Assembly (NCBI RefSeq): GCF_000236705.1
Contig: NC_016599.1
Coordinates: 1,612,001 to 1,676,000 of the forward strand
Source: Owenweeksia hongkongensis DSM 17368
Lineage (GTDB): Bacteria > Bacteroidota > Bacteroidia > Flavobacteriales > Schleiferiaceae
DNA length: 64,000 bases
Direction: 5' to 3'
In this document: positions 55,751 to 63,608 of the stretch, in pieces
Numbering within the stretch: the first letter of the stretch is position 1
Layout of the letters: each line of letters starts with the position of its first letter
The notes under the pieces: generated by a model
Databases searched by the model: none
What the model saw: the letters and a program-made list of their open reading frames with translations, nothing else
Told to the model about the DNA's origin: nothing
Translations under genes and position numbers: made by a program

Positions 55751-56743
55751 ATGTTACACCGACCAAGAAGATTACGCCAATCTGCTGCCCTTAGAGAAAT
55801 GGTAGCCGAAACCAGATTGCACCCTTCCGATTTTATCGCTCCATTGTTTTTGATAGAAGGTAAAAACAAGAAGGAAGAAATTGCCTCCATGCCCGGATAC
55901 TTTCGCTATAGCTTGGATTTGCTTGAAGCAGAAGTAAATGAACTTTGGAATATGGGCTGTCGCTCGGCTTTGCTTTTTGTGAAGGTAGAAGATGACCTGA
56001 AAGACAATGAAGGAGAAGAAGCACTAAACCCGGATGGATTGATGCAACAAGGTATTCGCATGATTAAGGAAGTTGTTCCTGAAATCTGCCTGATGACGGA
56101 TGTTGCCCTTGACCCTTATTCTGAATTTGGCCATGATGGCATTGTAGAAGATGGTGAGATTATCAATGATGAATCCGTAGGTTTTTTATGTGAAATGGCC
56201 ATTAGCCATGCACAGGCCGGAGCTGATTTTGTGGCACCAAGCGACATGATGGATGGCCGTATTGAAGCCATGCGCATTGCTTTGGACGTGGCGGGCTTTA
56301 CCCATACAGGAATCATGGCTTATAGCGCCAAATATGCTTCATGTTTTTACGGCCCTTTCCGTGATGCTTTGGATTCTGCACCGGTAGATATGGCAGATAT
56401 TCCAAAGGATAAAAAGACCTACCAAATGGATCCTGCCAATGCTGTGGAAGGTGTGAAAGAAGCTCAAATGGACATCGATCAAGGAGCCGACATGGTGATG
56501 ATAAAACCTGCTCTTTCTTATTTGGATGTAATCCGCAGAATAAAAGATATTTCCCCAGTTCCGGTGACGGCTTACCATGTAAGTGGTGAATATGCCATGA
56601 TAAAAGCTGCCGCTGAAAAAGGCTGGTTGAATGAAGAGGAAGCCATCGTTGAAGTTTTGACTTCTATCAAAAGAGCCGGAGCAGATTTGATAGCTACTTA
56701 CTTTGTGAAGGATATTATTAAGCTAATAAACTCGAAATCCTAA
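55751..56743 (+). CDS. hemB: Delta-aminolevulinic acid dehydratase (porphobilinogen synthase), non-zinc type
   Basis: 330 residues. Catalytic lysines are in MAYSAKYASCFYGPFRDA and VMIKPALSYLDVI. The segment DVALDPYSEFGHDG replaces the three zinc-binding cysteines of the zinc type (positions 119, 121 and 129) by Ala, Asp and Asp, so the enzyme should be of the magnesium-dependent type known from Pseudomonas. It joins two aminolevulinates into porphobilinogen. Confidence 0.95.
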   Translation: MLHRPRRLRQSAALREMVAETRLHPSDFIAPLFLIEGKNKKEEIASMPGYFRYSLDLLEAEVNELWNMGCRSALLFVKVEDDLKDNEGEEALNPDGLMQQGIRMIKEVVPEICLMTDVALDPYSEFGHDGIVEDGEIINDESVGFLCEMAISHAQAGADFVAPSDMMDGRIEAMRIALDVAGFTHTGIMAYSAKYASCFYGPFRDALDSAPVDMADIPKDKKTYQMDPANAVEGVKEAQMDIDQGADMVMIKPALSYLDVIRRIKDISPVPVTAYHVSGEYAMIKAAAEKGWLNEEEAIVEVLTSIKRAGADLIATYFVKDIIKLINSKS

Positions 56744-56746
56744 ATT

Positions 56747-57197
56747 CGAAATTCTAAACAAAGCACTAAACTAAAAATTTCAAAACCATGGCACATTATG
56801 ATCTTGAAGAAAGAACATTGCGTTTTGCCAAAGAAATTCGAAAATTTATAAAATCGGTTAAGCTTACAACCGTAAATGAAAGTGATTGTAGGCAGTTGAT
56901 CCGATCATCCGGCTCAGTTGGAGCAAACTATATTGAAGCCAATGAGTCATTTAGCAAGAAAGATTTCCTCTTCCGAGCAAAGATATCAAGGAAGGAAGTC
57001 AAAGAGTCACGATTTTGGTTGTCTTGCTTAGAAAATAATATTCAACCCGACTTAGAACCCGCTCGAACGGAACTTCACACTGAAGCAACCGAAATAATGA
57101 AAATTCTCGGGGCTATCATCCGAAATTCAGAAGGCGGCCAAGTGTAGCTATTTTTGAATTTTCGGCTTTTTGAACTTTGAATTTGTTTAGAATTTCG
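56747..57197. repeat. 16-bp inverted repeats flanking the four-helix-bundle gene
   Basis: CGAAATTCTAAACAAA at 56747-56762 and its exact reverse complement TTTGTTTAGAATTTCG at 57182-57197 enclose the gene. The ends suggest a small mobile cassette or a folded mRNA domain. Confidence 0.8.
56788..57147 (+). CDS. Four-helix-bundle protein (23S rRNA intervening-sequence type)
   Basis: 119 residues: LEERTLRFAKEIRKFIKSV, CRQLIRSSGSVGANYIEANE, KISRKEVKESRFWLSCLE. This is the four-helix bundle family first found in intervening sequences of 23S rRNA. Homologues recur as stand-alone genes in Bacteroidota, often in odd places, and their function is not settled. It splits hemB from hemL and is bounded by perfect 16-base inverted repeats. 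Confidence 0.9.
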   Translation: MAHYDLEERTLRFAKEIRKFIKSVKLTTVNESDCRQLIRSSGSVGANYIEANESFSKKDFLFRAKISRKEVKESRFWLSCLENNIQPDLEPARTELHTEATEIMKILGAIIRNSEGGQV

Positions 57198-57230
57198 AGT
57201 TTAGTTTTTAGAATTTTATAAATCAATTTT

Positions 57231-58520
57231 ATGATTACAGATAACAGCAAATCCCTTTTCCAAACCGCATCAAAATATATCCCTGGTGGAGTAAACTCCC
57301 CGGTACGTGCCTTTAAATCTGTAGGTGGTGATCCTATTTTTATAAAGAAGGCCAAGGGTGCTTATATGTATGACGAGGATGGCAATAAATACATCGACTA
57401 CATCGCCTCTTGGGGGCCAATGATTTTGGGCCATGCCTGGGAACCTGTGGTAAAAGCCATTCAAGACAAAGTAGCTGACTCAACTTCTTTTGGAGCACCT
57501 ACCGAAATGGAGATTGACCTCGCCCGCCTTATTTGCGAAAGCATTCCAAATGTAGAGCGTGTACGTATGGTAAACTCGGGAACGGAAGCAACCATGAGTG
57601 CTATTCGCTTGGCTCGTGGTTACACAGGAAAAGACAAGTTTATAAAATTTGCAGGCTGCTACCATGGCCATGGTGATGCCTTTTTGATACAAGCCGGAAG
57701 TGGCGCTGTAACCCTTGGCCACCCAAGTAGCCCGGGGGTAACAGTTGGCACAGCCAAGGACACCCTGCTGGCCGAATACAATGACTTGGAAAGTGTAAAA
57801 AAAGTAGTGGATGCCAACAAAGGCGAAATCGCAGCTTTGATAATTGAGCCAATTCCCGGCAACATGGGCTGTATACTTCCCGAACCGGGTTTTATTGAAG
57901 GCTTACGCCAAATATGTACTGAGGAAGGAATCATATTAATCTTTGACGAGGTAATGAGCGGCTTCAGAATGGGCTTTGGTGGTGCTCAAGAAGCACTTGG
58001 TGTGGAAGCTGATTTGGTAACTTATGGAAAAGTAATTGGTGCCGGAATGCCCGTTGGTGCTTATGCGGGTAAAGCCGACATTATGGAATATGTAGCGCCA
58101 AACGGACCGGTATATCAAGCTGGAACTTTGAGTGGAAACCCGATTGCCATGGTTGCCGGTTACACACTCTTGAAGCATTTAAAGGAAAATCCACAGATAT
58201 ATACTGAGCTTGCTGAAAAATGTGAGGCCATTCATGTTGGTCTGGAAAAAGCTTTGAAAGAAACCAGCCTGCCCTGGACTATCAATCGCAGAGGTTCTAT
58301 GATCAGTCTTCATTTTACAAATGAGCCCGTTCGTGACTTTGCGTCATCGGCAAAAGGGGCGAATGATTATTTCAAGCAATTTTTCCATGGAATGCTAAAG
58401 CGTGGTGTGTATTTACCACCTTCTGCTTACGAAAGCTGGTTCCTTTGCAATGCTTTGACTTACGCGGATATTGAAAAAACTTTGGAAGCTGCGAAGGAGA
58501 CTTTTGCGGAGATGGGGTAA
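57231..58520 (+). CDS. hemL: Glutamate-1-semialdehyde 2,1-aminomutase
   Basis: 429 residues of the class III aminotransferase fold: [53 protein letters not shown] and the PLP lysine in [17 protein letters not shown]. It converts glutamate-1-semialdehyde to 5-aminolevulinate, the step after HemA. Last gene of the haem cluster, with a terminator 28 bases later. Confidence 0.96.
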   Translation: MITDNSKSLFQTASKYIPGGVNSPVRAFKSVGGDPIFIKKAKGAYMYDEDGNKYIDYIASWGPMILGHAWEPVVKAIQDKVADSTSFGAPTEMEIDLARLICESIPNVERVRMVNSGTEATMSAIRLARGYTGKDKFIKFAGCYHGHGDAFLIQAGSGAVTLGHPSSPGVTVGTAKDTLLAEYNDLESVKKVVDANKGEIAALIIEPIPGNMGCILPEPGFIEGLRQICTEEGIILIFDEVMSGFRMGFGGAQEALGVEADLVTYGKVIGAGMPVGAYAGKADIMEYVAPNGPVYQAGTLSGNPIAMVAGYTLLKHLKENPQIYTELAEKCEAIHVGLEKALKETSLPWTINRRGSMISLHFTNEPVRDFASSAKGANDYFKQFFHGMLKRGVYLPPSAYESWFLCNALTYADIEKTLEAAKETFAEMG

Positions 58521-58548
58521 TTTCTAACCAACATGACAACAATATAAG

Positions 58549-58572
58549 AGCCGCATTTTGCGGCTTTTTTTT
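58549..58572 (+). terminator. Terminator after hemL
   Basis: AGCCGCA / TGCGGCT stem with a three-base loop and eight T. Confidence 0.92.
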
Positions 58573-58652
58573 GATTCAAATGCACCTCTAATCCCTATCC
58601 AAACTGCCCTCGTACCTACTTATTAACAGAGTGTTAAATCGCTCAAAAACTT

Positions 58653-58673
58653 TATTTAGAAATTATCTAAATA
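58653..58673. promoter_or_regulatory. Operator 1 of the imelysin operon: TATTTAGA-N5-TCTAAATA
   Basis: Perfect eight-base arms with a five-base spacer, AT-rich, in the style of Fur/DtxR-family sites. It ends four bases before the -33 TTG, so a bound protein would cover the promoter. Confidence 0.7.
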
Positions 58674-58676
58674 GGC

Positions 58677-58707
58677 TTGGTCAATTAAATCATGCCTATT
58701 ACATTTG
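58677..58707 (+). promoter_or_regulatory. Promoter of the imelysin operon (TTG-N20-TACATTTG)
   Basis: A -33 TTG at 58677-58679 and a -7 TACATTTG at 58700-58707, with 20 bases between them. This is the best-formed promoter in the window. Confidence 0.75.
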
Positions 58708-58713
58708 CCTCGC

Positions 58714-58734
58714 TATTTTAAATAAGTCTAAATA
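58714..58734. promoter_or_regulatory. Operator 2 of the imelysin operon (imperfect copy of operator 1)
   Basis: TATTTTAA-N5-TCTAAATA: same layout and same right arm as operator 1, left arm matching at six of eight positions. It begins about where transcription should start. Confidence 0.6.
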
Positions 58735-58745
58735 ACCTAAACGTA

Positions 58746-59849
58746 ATGCGCAAGCTACTTTTATCAGTTTCAATTCTCAGCACAATGTTCCTTTCTTCTT
58801 GCAAAGAAGAAACTACCGATACAGTGGACAACACCGTAAACCTACCTGACACTTACAATTTTGAAAATGTAGATCATTCTGGTCAAGATCAACGCCTGGA
58901 TATGTTTGTTGAAATCGCCAGCTATGTAAAATCCAGCAATGATGGTGACCTGGTAGACAAAGACATTGTGTTTGACATGCTTACCAACGAAAACTACACT
59001 TGGACCAATACAGAGCTAAACAGTGCAACTAAGCAGATAGCTGATAAAATAGAGCCAGAAGCCGGGATAGTAATTGGAAATTGGATTGAAGAACTTTCAA
59101 GCATTAGTGGAAGCACCACTACCGGGAGCAATGGTACCGCAGGACTTGTACAGAGTAACAGTGGTACTAAGCAATACCTTTTCAGCGAATTTGGTATGGA
59201 ATACGGCCAGTTGATTGAAAAAGGTATGATGGGTGCATTAGCATTTTATCAGGCTACAGCAGTATATATGAGTTCATCTAAAATGGATGTGGACAATGAA
59301 ACTGTGGAAGCTGGAAAAGGAACTGATATGCAACATCATTGGGATGAGGCCTATGGATATTTTGGTGCACCAAATGATTTTGGATCAGCAGGCTTTAACT
59401 TCGACAATACTGCTACTTACAACCGCTTTTGGGCAAAGTATACCAACTCATTAAATGATGCGCTTGGATGCAACACTAAAATTATGAAAGCGTTCATCAA
59501 AGGTCGTGATGCTATCAATCGTAAAGACTATGAAACTCGCGATGCCGCTATTTCTGAAGTTCGTCAAGAGTGGGAGCTTGTAGTTGCAGGTATGGCTATC
59601 CATTACCTTAATGGTGCTAAAGCTGACTTAGCCGATGATGCCCTAAGAAATCACCAACTTTCTGAAGCTGCCGGATTTATTTGGAGCCTTCAATTTAACC
59701 CCGAAACCAGAATGACCGAAAGTGAAGTGATGGACATTCTTGAAAATAAATTGCCTAACCTATATGAAGTTAGCGTTCAGGATTTAAATGACATTATTGA
59801 CACGTTGGCCACCACCTATGGTCTTTCTGATGTAAAAGACGCTCTATAA
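58746..59849 (+). CDS. DUF4856 lipoprotein, first gene of the imelysin operon
   Basis: 367 residues: lipobox MFLSSC (Cys19), then a mainly helical domain with YNFENVDHSGQDQRLDMFVEI and MQHHWDEAYGYFGAPNDF, typical of the DUF4856 family that travels with imelysins in Bacteroidota. The paired histidines before WDEAYGYFG could bind metal. Located in the periplasm or outer membrane. Role unknown, but the operon and its operators suggest iron or haem acquisition. Confidence 0.85.
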   Translation: MRKLLLSVSILSTMFLSSCKEETTDTVDNTVNLPDTYNFENVDHSGQDQRLDMFVEIASYVKSSNDGDLVDKDIVFDMLTNENYTWTNTELNSATKQIADKIEPEAGIVIGNWIEELSSISGSTTTGSNGTAGLVQSNSGTKQYLFSEFGMEYGQLIEKGMMGALAFYQATAVYMSSSKMDVDNETVEAGKGTDMQHHWDEAYGYFGAPNDFGSAGFNFDNTATYNRFWAKYTNSLNDALGCNTKIMKAFIKGRDAINRKDYETRDAAISEVRQEWELVVAGMAIHYLNGAKADLADDALRNHQLSEAAGFIWSLQFNPETRMTESEVMDILENKLPNLYEVSVQDLNDIIDTLATTYGLSDVKDAL

Positions 59850-59851
59850 AG

Positions 59852-60934
59852 ATGAAAAATATCCTATCTGGATTTTGTATTAAACTATTTCCGGTCCTTG
59901 TGGCCGGAATACTTTTTAGTGCTTGTGGAGATGACAAACCTCTAACCAATAAAGTGGACTTTGATCGCAAAGCAATGCTCACAAATTGGATAGACAACAT
60001 CATGCTTCCGGCTTTTGAAAACTTTAGCACAGAAGCAACTGCACTTCAAGTATCTGCTAATGATTTTAGCGATGATGCTAACCTTCAGACCTTACAAGAT
60101 CAGTTTGTAAAAACCTACACGGCTTTTCAGCAAATAAAGGCTTTTGAGATAGGTCCTTCCGAGGATGTAAGCCTTCGTGCATCCATCAACACCTACCCAG
60201 CTGATGCCGCCAAAATTGATAATAATATCCAGAATGAGGTAAGTGATATCAGCAGCGCTTCGAACCTTACCGCTAGAGGTTTTCCTGCTATGGATTACTT
60301 GTTATACTCTTCTAGTGTAGACCTTAACGATCCTAAAACACAAGCTTACCTTAAGCTCTTGGCAAATGATATTTCTGCTTTAGCAAGCAGTATTTATACT
60401 AATTGGCAAAATGAGCGAGCTTCATTTATTGCAGCTTCAGGGACAGATTTAGGCAGTTCTCTTGGACAAATGGTGAATGCCATCAACAAGGATTACGAGA
60501 TTGTAAAAAATGCCAAGATTGGCTTTCCAGCTGGTAAAAAAACTTTAGGAAAACCTTACCCAGAAACCTGTGAAGCCTACTACAGCGGGCACTCTATAGA
60601 TTTAGCTATTGCCAATATCGAAGCTATTCACAAGTTTTTCCAAGGTTACAGTTTTGATGGAAACCTAAAAGGATCAAGCCTTGAAGACTATATCATAGAA
60701 TTAGGAACCACAACCGATAATGAACAACTTGATGTTGTGATCAATACACAGTTTACCGAAGCGGTGACTGCTCTAGAAAAAATTACCACACCTCTTTCTG
60801 ATGCCGTAATAAATGATGCTGATGCAGTGAGTGATGCATACCTCACCATACAGCAAAATGTACGCTATCTAAAGGTAGATATGCCTTCAGCTATGGGTGT
60901 ACTCATTACCTATCAGGATAATGATGGTGATTAA
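59852..60934 (+). CDS. Imelysin-family lipoprotein with degenerate GxHxxE motif
   Basis: 360 residues, lipobox LFSAC (Cys25). The helical imelysin fold is seen in LTNWIDNIMLPAFENFSTEA, YTAFQQIKAFEIGPSED and LNDPKTQAYLKLLANDISAL. The signature GxHxxE reads GFPAMD (residues 143-148): Pro replaces His145 and Asp replaces Glu148, while the paralogue downstream keeps it. It may have lost metal binding and serve as a partner. It starts two bases after the DUF4856 stop. Confidence 0.88.
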   Translation: MKNILSGFCIKLFPVLVAGILFSACGDDKPLTNKVDFDRKAMLTNWIDNIMLPAFENFSTEATALQVSANDFSDDANLQTLQDQFVKTYTAFQQIKAFEIGPSEDVSLRASINTYPADAAKIDNNIQNEVSDISSASNLTARGFPAMDYLLYSSSVDLNDPKTQAYLKLLANDISALASSIYTNWQNERASFIAASGTDLGSSLGQMVNAINKDYEIVKNAKIGFPAGKKTLGKPYPETCEAYYSGHSIDLAIANIEAIHKFFQGYSFDGNLKGSSLEDYIIELGTTTDNEQLDVVINTQFTEAVTALEKITTPLSDAVINDADAVSDAYLTIQQNVRYLKVDMPSAMGVLITYQDNDGD

Positions 60935-60955
60935 TTCAAACTAAAAATTAAAATA

Positions 60956-62185
60956 ATGAATATTCGATTTACCAAGTCTATGCTTGCCTTGGCTGGTTCT
61001 GCAATGCTATTTGCAGCCTGCAGTAAGGATGACGAAAACACTGACAATGCAGATCCAAATGCTGCTTTGAAACAGTCTGTAGTAAGCAACTATGCAGATA
61101 TTGTTTTTGCTAGTTACGAAGATGCTCATGCAAAAGCTGTGATTCTAAAAAATAAGCTTGATGCATTTGTAGATGCTCCTTCGCAAACTGCTTTTGACGA
61201 AGCAAAACAAGCATGGCTTGATGCTCGTGAGCCTTACGGTCAAACGGAAGTTTACCGCTTTTACTCAGGGCCAATTGATGACAATGATGGTCCAGAAGGT
61301 GCGCTAAATGCATGGCCTCTTGATGAAGCACACGTTGATTACGTACAGGCTGGAACCGGAAATGATGACAATCCCGGAAACGAGGCTAACATTATTAATA
61401 ACACCACAGATTATCCAACCATTGATGAGGCTACACTTATTGGGCTGAATGAAAATGGTGGCGAAAAGAATATTTCTATTGGTTACCACGCTATAGAGTT
61501 TCTTCTTTGGGGTCAGGATTTTAACGCTGGTGCACCTGGAGACAGACCTTATACTGACTATGTAACCGATGGCAGCGGCACAGCTACCAATCAAGATCGT
61601 AGAGGTGATTACCTTAAAGTAACCGCCAAAATTTTGGTTGACGACTTGGCTACAATGGTTGAAGCATGGAAAGAAGGAAGCTCTAACTACCGTGGTACTT
61701 TTACCAGTCAAGCTGCCAATGTTAGCATCAAAAATATGCTTACAGGAATGGGTGTTTTGAGTAAATCAGAATTGGCTGGAGAGCGTATTTATGTAGCTCT
61801 TGACAACCAGGATCAAGAAGATGAGCATTCATGTTTTTCTGATAACACACATCGTGATATCATCCTAAATGCTCAAGGAATTGAAAATGTATATACAGGT
61901 ACTTATATACGTACAGATGGTACGGTAGTAAGCGGAGCTTCAATTTATGAATTGCTTAAAGAGGTAGACGCTACTCTTGCCGAAGAGTTGAACACCATGG
62001 TTGCAACAAGCGTATCTGATGCAGAGAGCATTCCGGTTCCATTTGACCAAGCTCTTACACAAGAAACAGTTGGAGGCAATGGTCCGATTATGACTACTGT
62101 TCACTCACTTCAAGATCAGGGTGATAAAATTGCTGAAGCAGCAGCGGCATTAGGAATTTCTATTTCTACTGACCTGCCTGACTAG
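60956..62185 (+). CDS. Imelysin-family lipoprotein, IrpA-like, intact GxHxxE
   Basis: 409 residues, lipobox LFAAC (Cys22). Motif GYHAIEFLLWGQDF contains the GxHxxE signature (G176, H178, E181). Family features AFDEAKQAWLDAREPYGQTEVY, GPIDDNDGPEGALNAWPLDE and LTGMGVLSKSELAGERIYVA fit IrpA/ICMP imelysins. These are iron-regulated periplasmic or outer-membrane proteins; the protease activity once claimed for the family is doubtful. It likely binds iron or haem. Same operon, 21 bases after the previous stop. Confidence 0.92.
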   Translation: MNIRFTKSMLALAGSAMLFAACSKDDENTDNADPNAALKQSVVSNYADIVFASYEDAHAKAVILKNKLDAFVDAPSQTAFDEAKQAWLDAREPYGQTEVYRFYSGPIDDNDGPEGALNAWPLDEAHVDYVQAGTGNDDNPGNEANIINNTTDYPTIDEATLIGLNENGGEKNISIGYHAIEFLLWGQDFNAGAPGDRPYTDYVTDGSGTATNQDRRGDYLKVTAKILVDDLATMVEAWKEGSSNYRGTFTSQAANVSIKNMLTGMGVLSKSELAGERIYVALDNQDQEDEHSCFSDNTHRDIILNAQGIENVYTGTYIRTDGTVVSGASIYELLKEVDATLAEELNTMVATSVSDAESIPVPFDQALTQETVGGNGPIMTTVHSLQDQGDKIAEAAAALGISISTDLPD

Positions 62186-62195
62186 AAAGTAAAAT

Positions 62196-63608
62196 ATGCG
62201 AAAGCAAAGAATCGTACTGGGAGCCGCATTTCTCAGCGTATTTGTAGCTTTTGGCTCTTGCCAAAAAGACAAAGAACAAGTACATGAACTGAGCCCTGAA
62301 GAAGGTGAGGAACTTTCTGCCGGCCCCGGTACGGTTTTTAATGATGGTCCAAATGCTTTTGGATTTCAAATAGATGGCCTTCAAGGAACCGATGAACTCG
62401 AGTTTTTTGTGGGCAATTCTTTTTTTAATCAAAACTGGGTACAATCCCCCTCTTCTACCACGGCTCGCGATGGCCTCGGGCCTTTGTTTAATTCTCGTGC
62501 TTGTAGTGGATGCCACTTTAAAGATGGTCGAGGACGTCCCCCTTTATATCCCGGAGAAGAAGCTACAGGGCTATTACTTCGCCTAACCAAAGCTGCAAAA
62601 GATATCAATGGTCAAAATATTGGTGACTCCCATTACGGTGGCCAGTTTCAAGATAGAAGTATCGGTGGCGTAGATAAGGAAGGGACAATTTCTATTACCT
62701 ACCAAAACATTGAGGGACAATTTGCAGATGGTACTTCCTATACTTTAAAACAACCCATCTATTCTGTTACTGATTTAGCTTATGGTCCGCTAGAAGCGGA
62801 TGTTTTCATTTCCCCACGAATTGCAAATCAGGTAATCGGTCTTGGCTTTTTAGAAGCTATTTCTGAGCAACAGTTACTTTCTTGGGCAGACCCAAATGAT
62901 GCAAATAATGATGGGATAAGTGGCCGACCAAACTATGTGTGGGATGAAGTAAGTAAAAGCCGCACCGTTGGCCGTTTTGGCTGGAAAGCCAATCAGCCCA
63001 ATTTACTACAGCAATCTGCAGGAGCATTTAATGGAGATATGGGGATTACCACTTCTGTTTTCCCAAATCAAAATTGCGCTGGTGGGCAACAAGCTTGTAA
63101 TGATGCTCCCACTGGTGGATACCCCGAAATTGATGATGATGATTTAGGAAAGGTAGTTCTCTACGTAGCCAGTTTAGCAGTGCCCGCAAGAAGAGATTAC
63201 AACACTCAAGCTGTGCTTGAAGGCAAAGCTATTTTTAACAAAATAAATTGTGGCAGCTGTCACCTCCCCAAAATTACAACAGGCCAGCATCCTACAATGG
63301 ATGAATTTTCAAATAAAACTATTCGTCCTTATACCGATATGCTCCTACATGATATGGGGCCTGATTTGGCCGATGGCGTGGGTGATTTTGAAGCAACCGA
63401 AACTGAATGGCGCACGCCTCCACTTTGGGGAATTGGACTTTTTGAAACTGTAAATGGACACACTCGCTATCTACATGATGGCCGTGCCGAAAACATAGAA
63501 CAAGCCATCCTTTGGCATGGAGGTGAAGCAGAAAATTCGCGCGAACGCTATAAGAAGTTACCTTTGGCCGATCGTGAAAAACTCATAAAATTCCTGGAAT
63601 CTCTATGA
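62196..63608 (+). CDS. Di-haem oxidoreductase-like c-type cytochrome (COG3488)
   Basis: 470 residues, lipobox FGSC (Cys22). Two c-haem sites: RACSGCHFKDGRGRPP (C103, C106, H107) and NCGSCHLPKI (C352, C355, H356). TPPLWGIGLFETVNGHTRYLHDGRA is typical of the di-haem thiol-oxidoreductase/MauG-like family. Probably a periplasmic or outer-membrane redox protein, perhaps for iron(II)/iron(III) handling with the imelysins next to it. Needs haem maturation (not in the window). Its stop overlaps the next start (ATGA). Confidence 0.93.
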   Translation: MRKQRIVLGAAFLSVFVAFGSCQKDKEQVHELSPEEGEELSAGPGTVFNDGPNAFGFQIDGLQGTDELEFFVGNSFFNQNWVQSPSSTTARDGLGPLFNSRACSGCHFKDGRGRPPLYPGEEATGLLLRLTKAAKDINGQNIGDSHYGGQFQDRSIGGVDKEGTISITYQNIEGQFADGTSYTLKQPIYSVTDLAYGPLEADVFISPRIANQVIGLGFLEAISEQQLLSWADPNDANNDGISGRPNYVWDEVSKSRTVGRFGWKANQPNLLQQSAGAFNGDMGITTSVFPNQNCAGGQQACNDAPTGGYPEIDDDDLGKVVLYVASLAVPARRDYNTQAVLEGKAIFNKINCGSCHLPKITTGQHPTMDEFSNKTIRPYTDMLLHDMGPDLADGVGDFEATETEWRTPPLWGIGLFETVNGHTRYLHDGRAENIEQAILWHGGEAENSRERYKKLPLADREKLIKFLESL

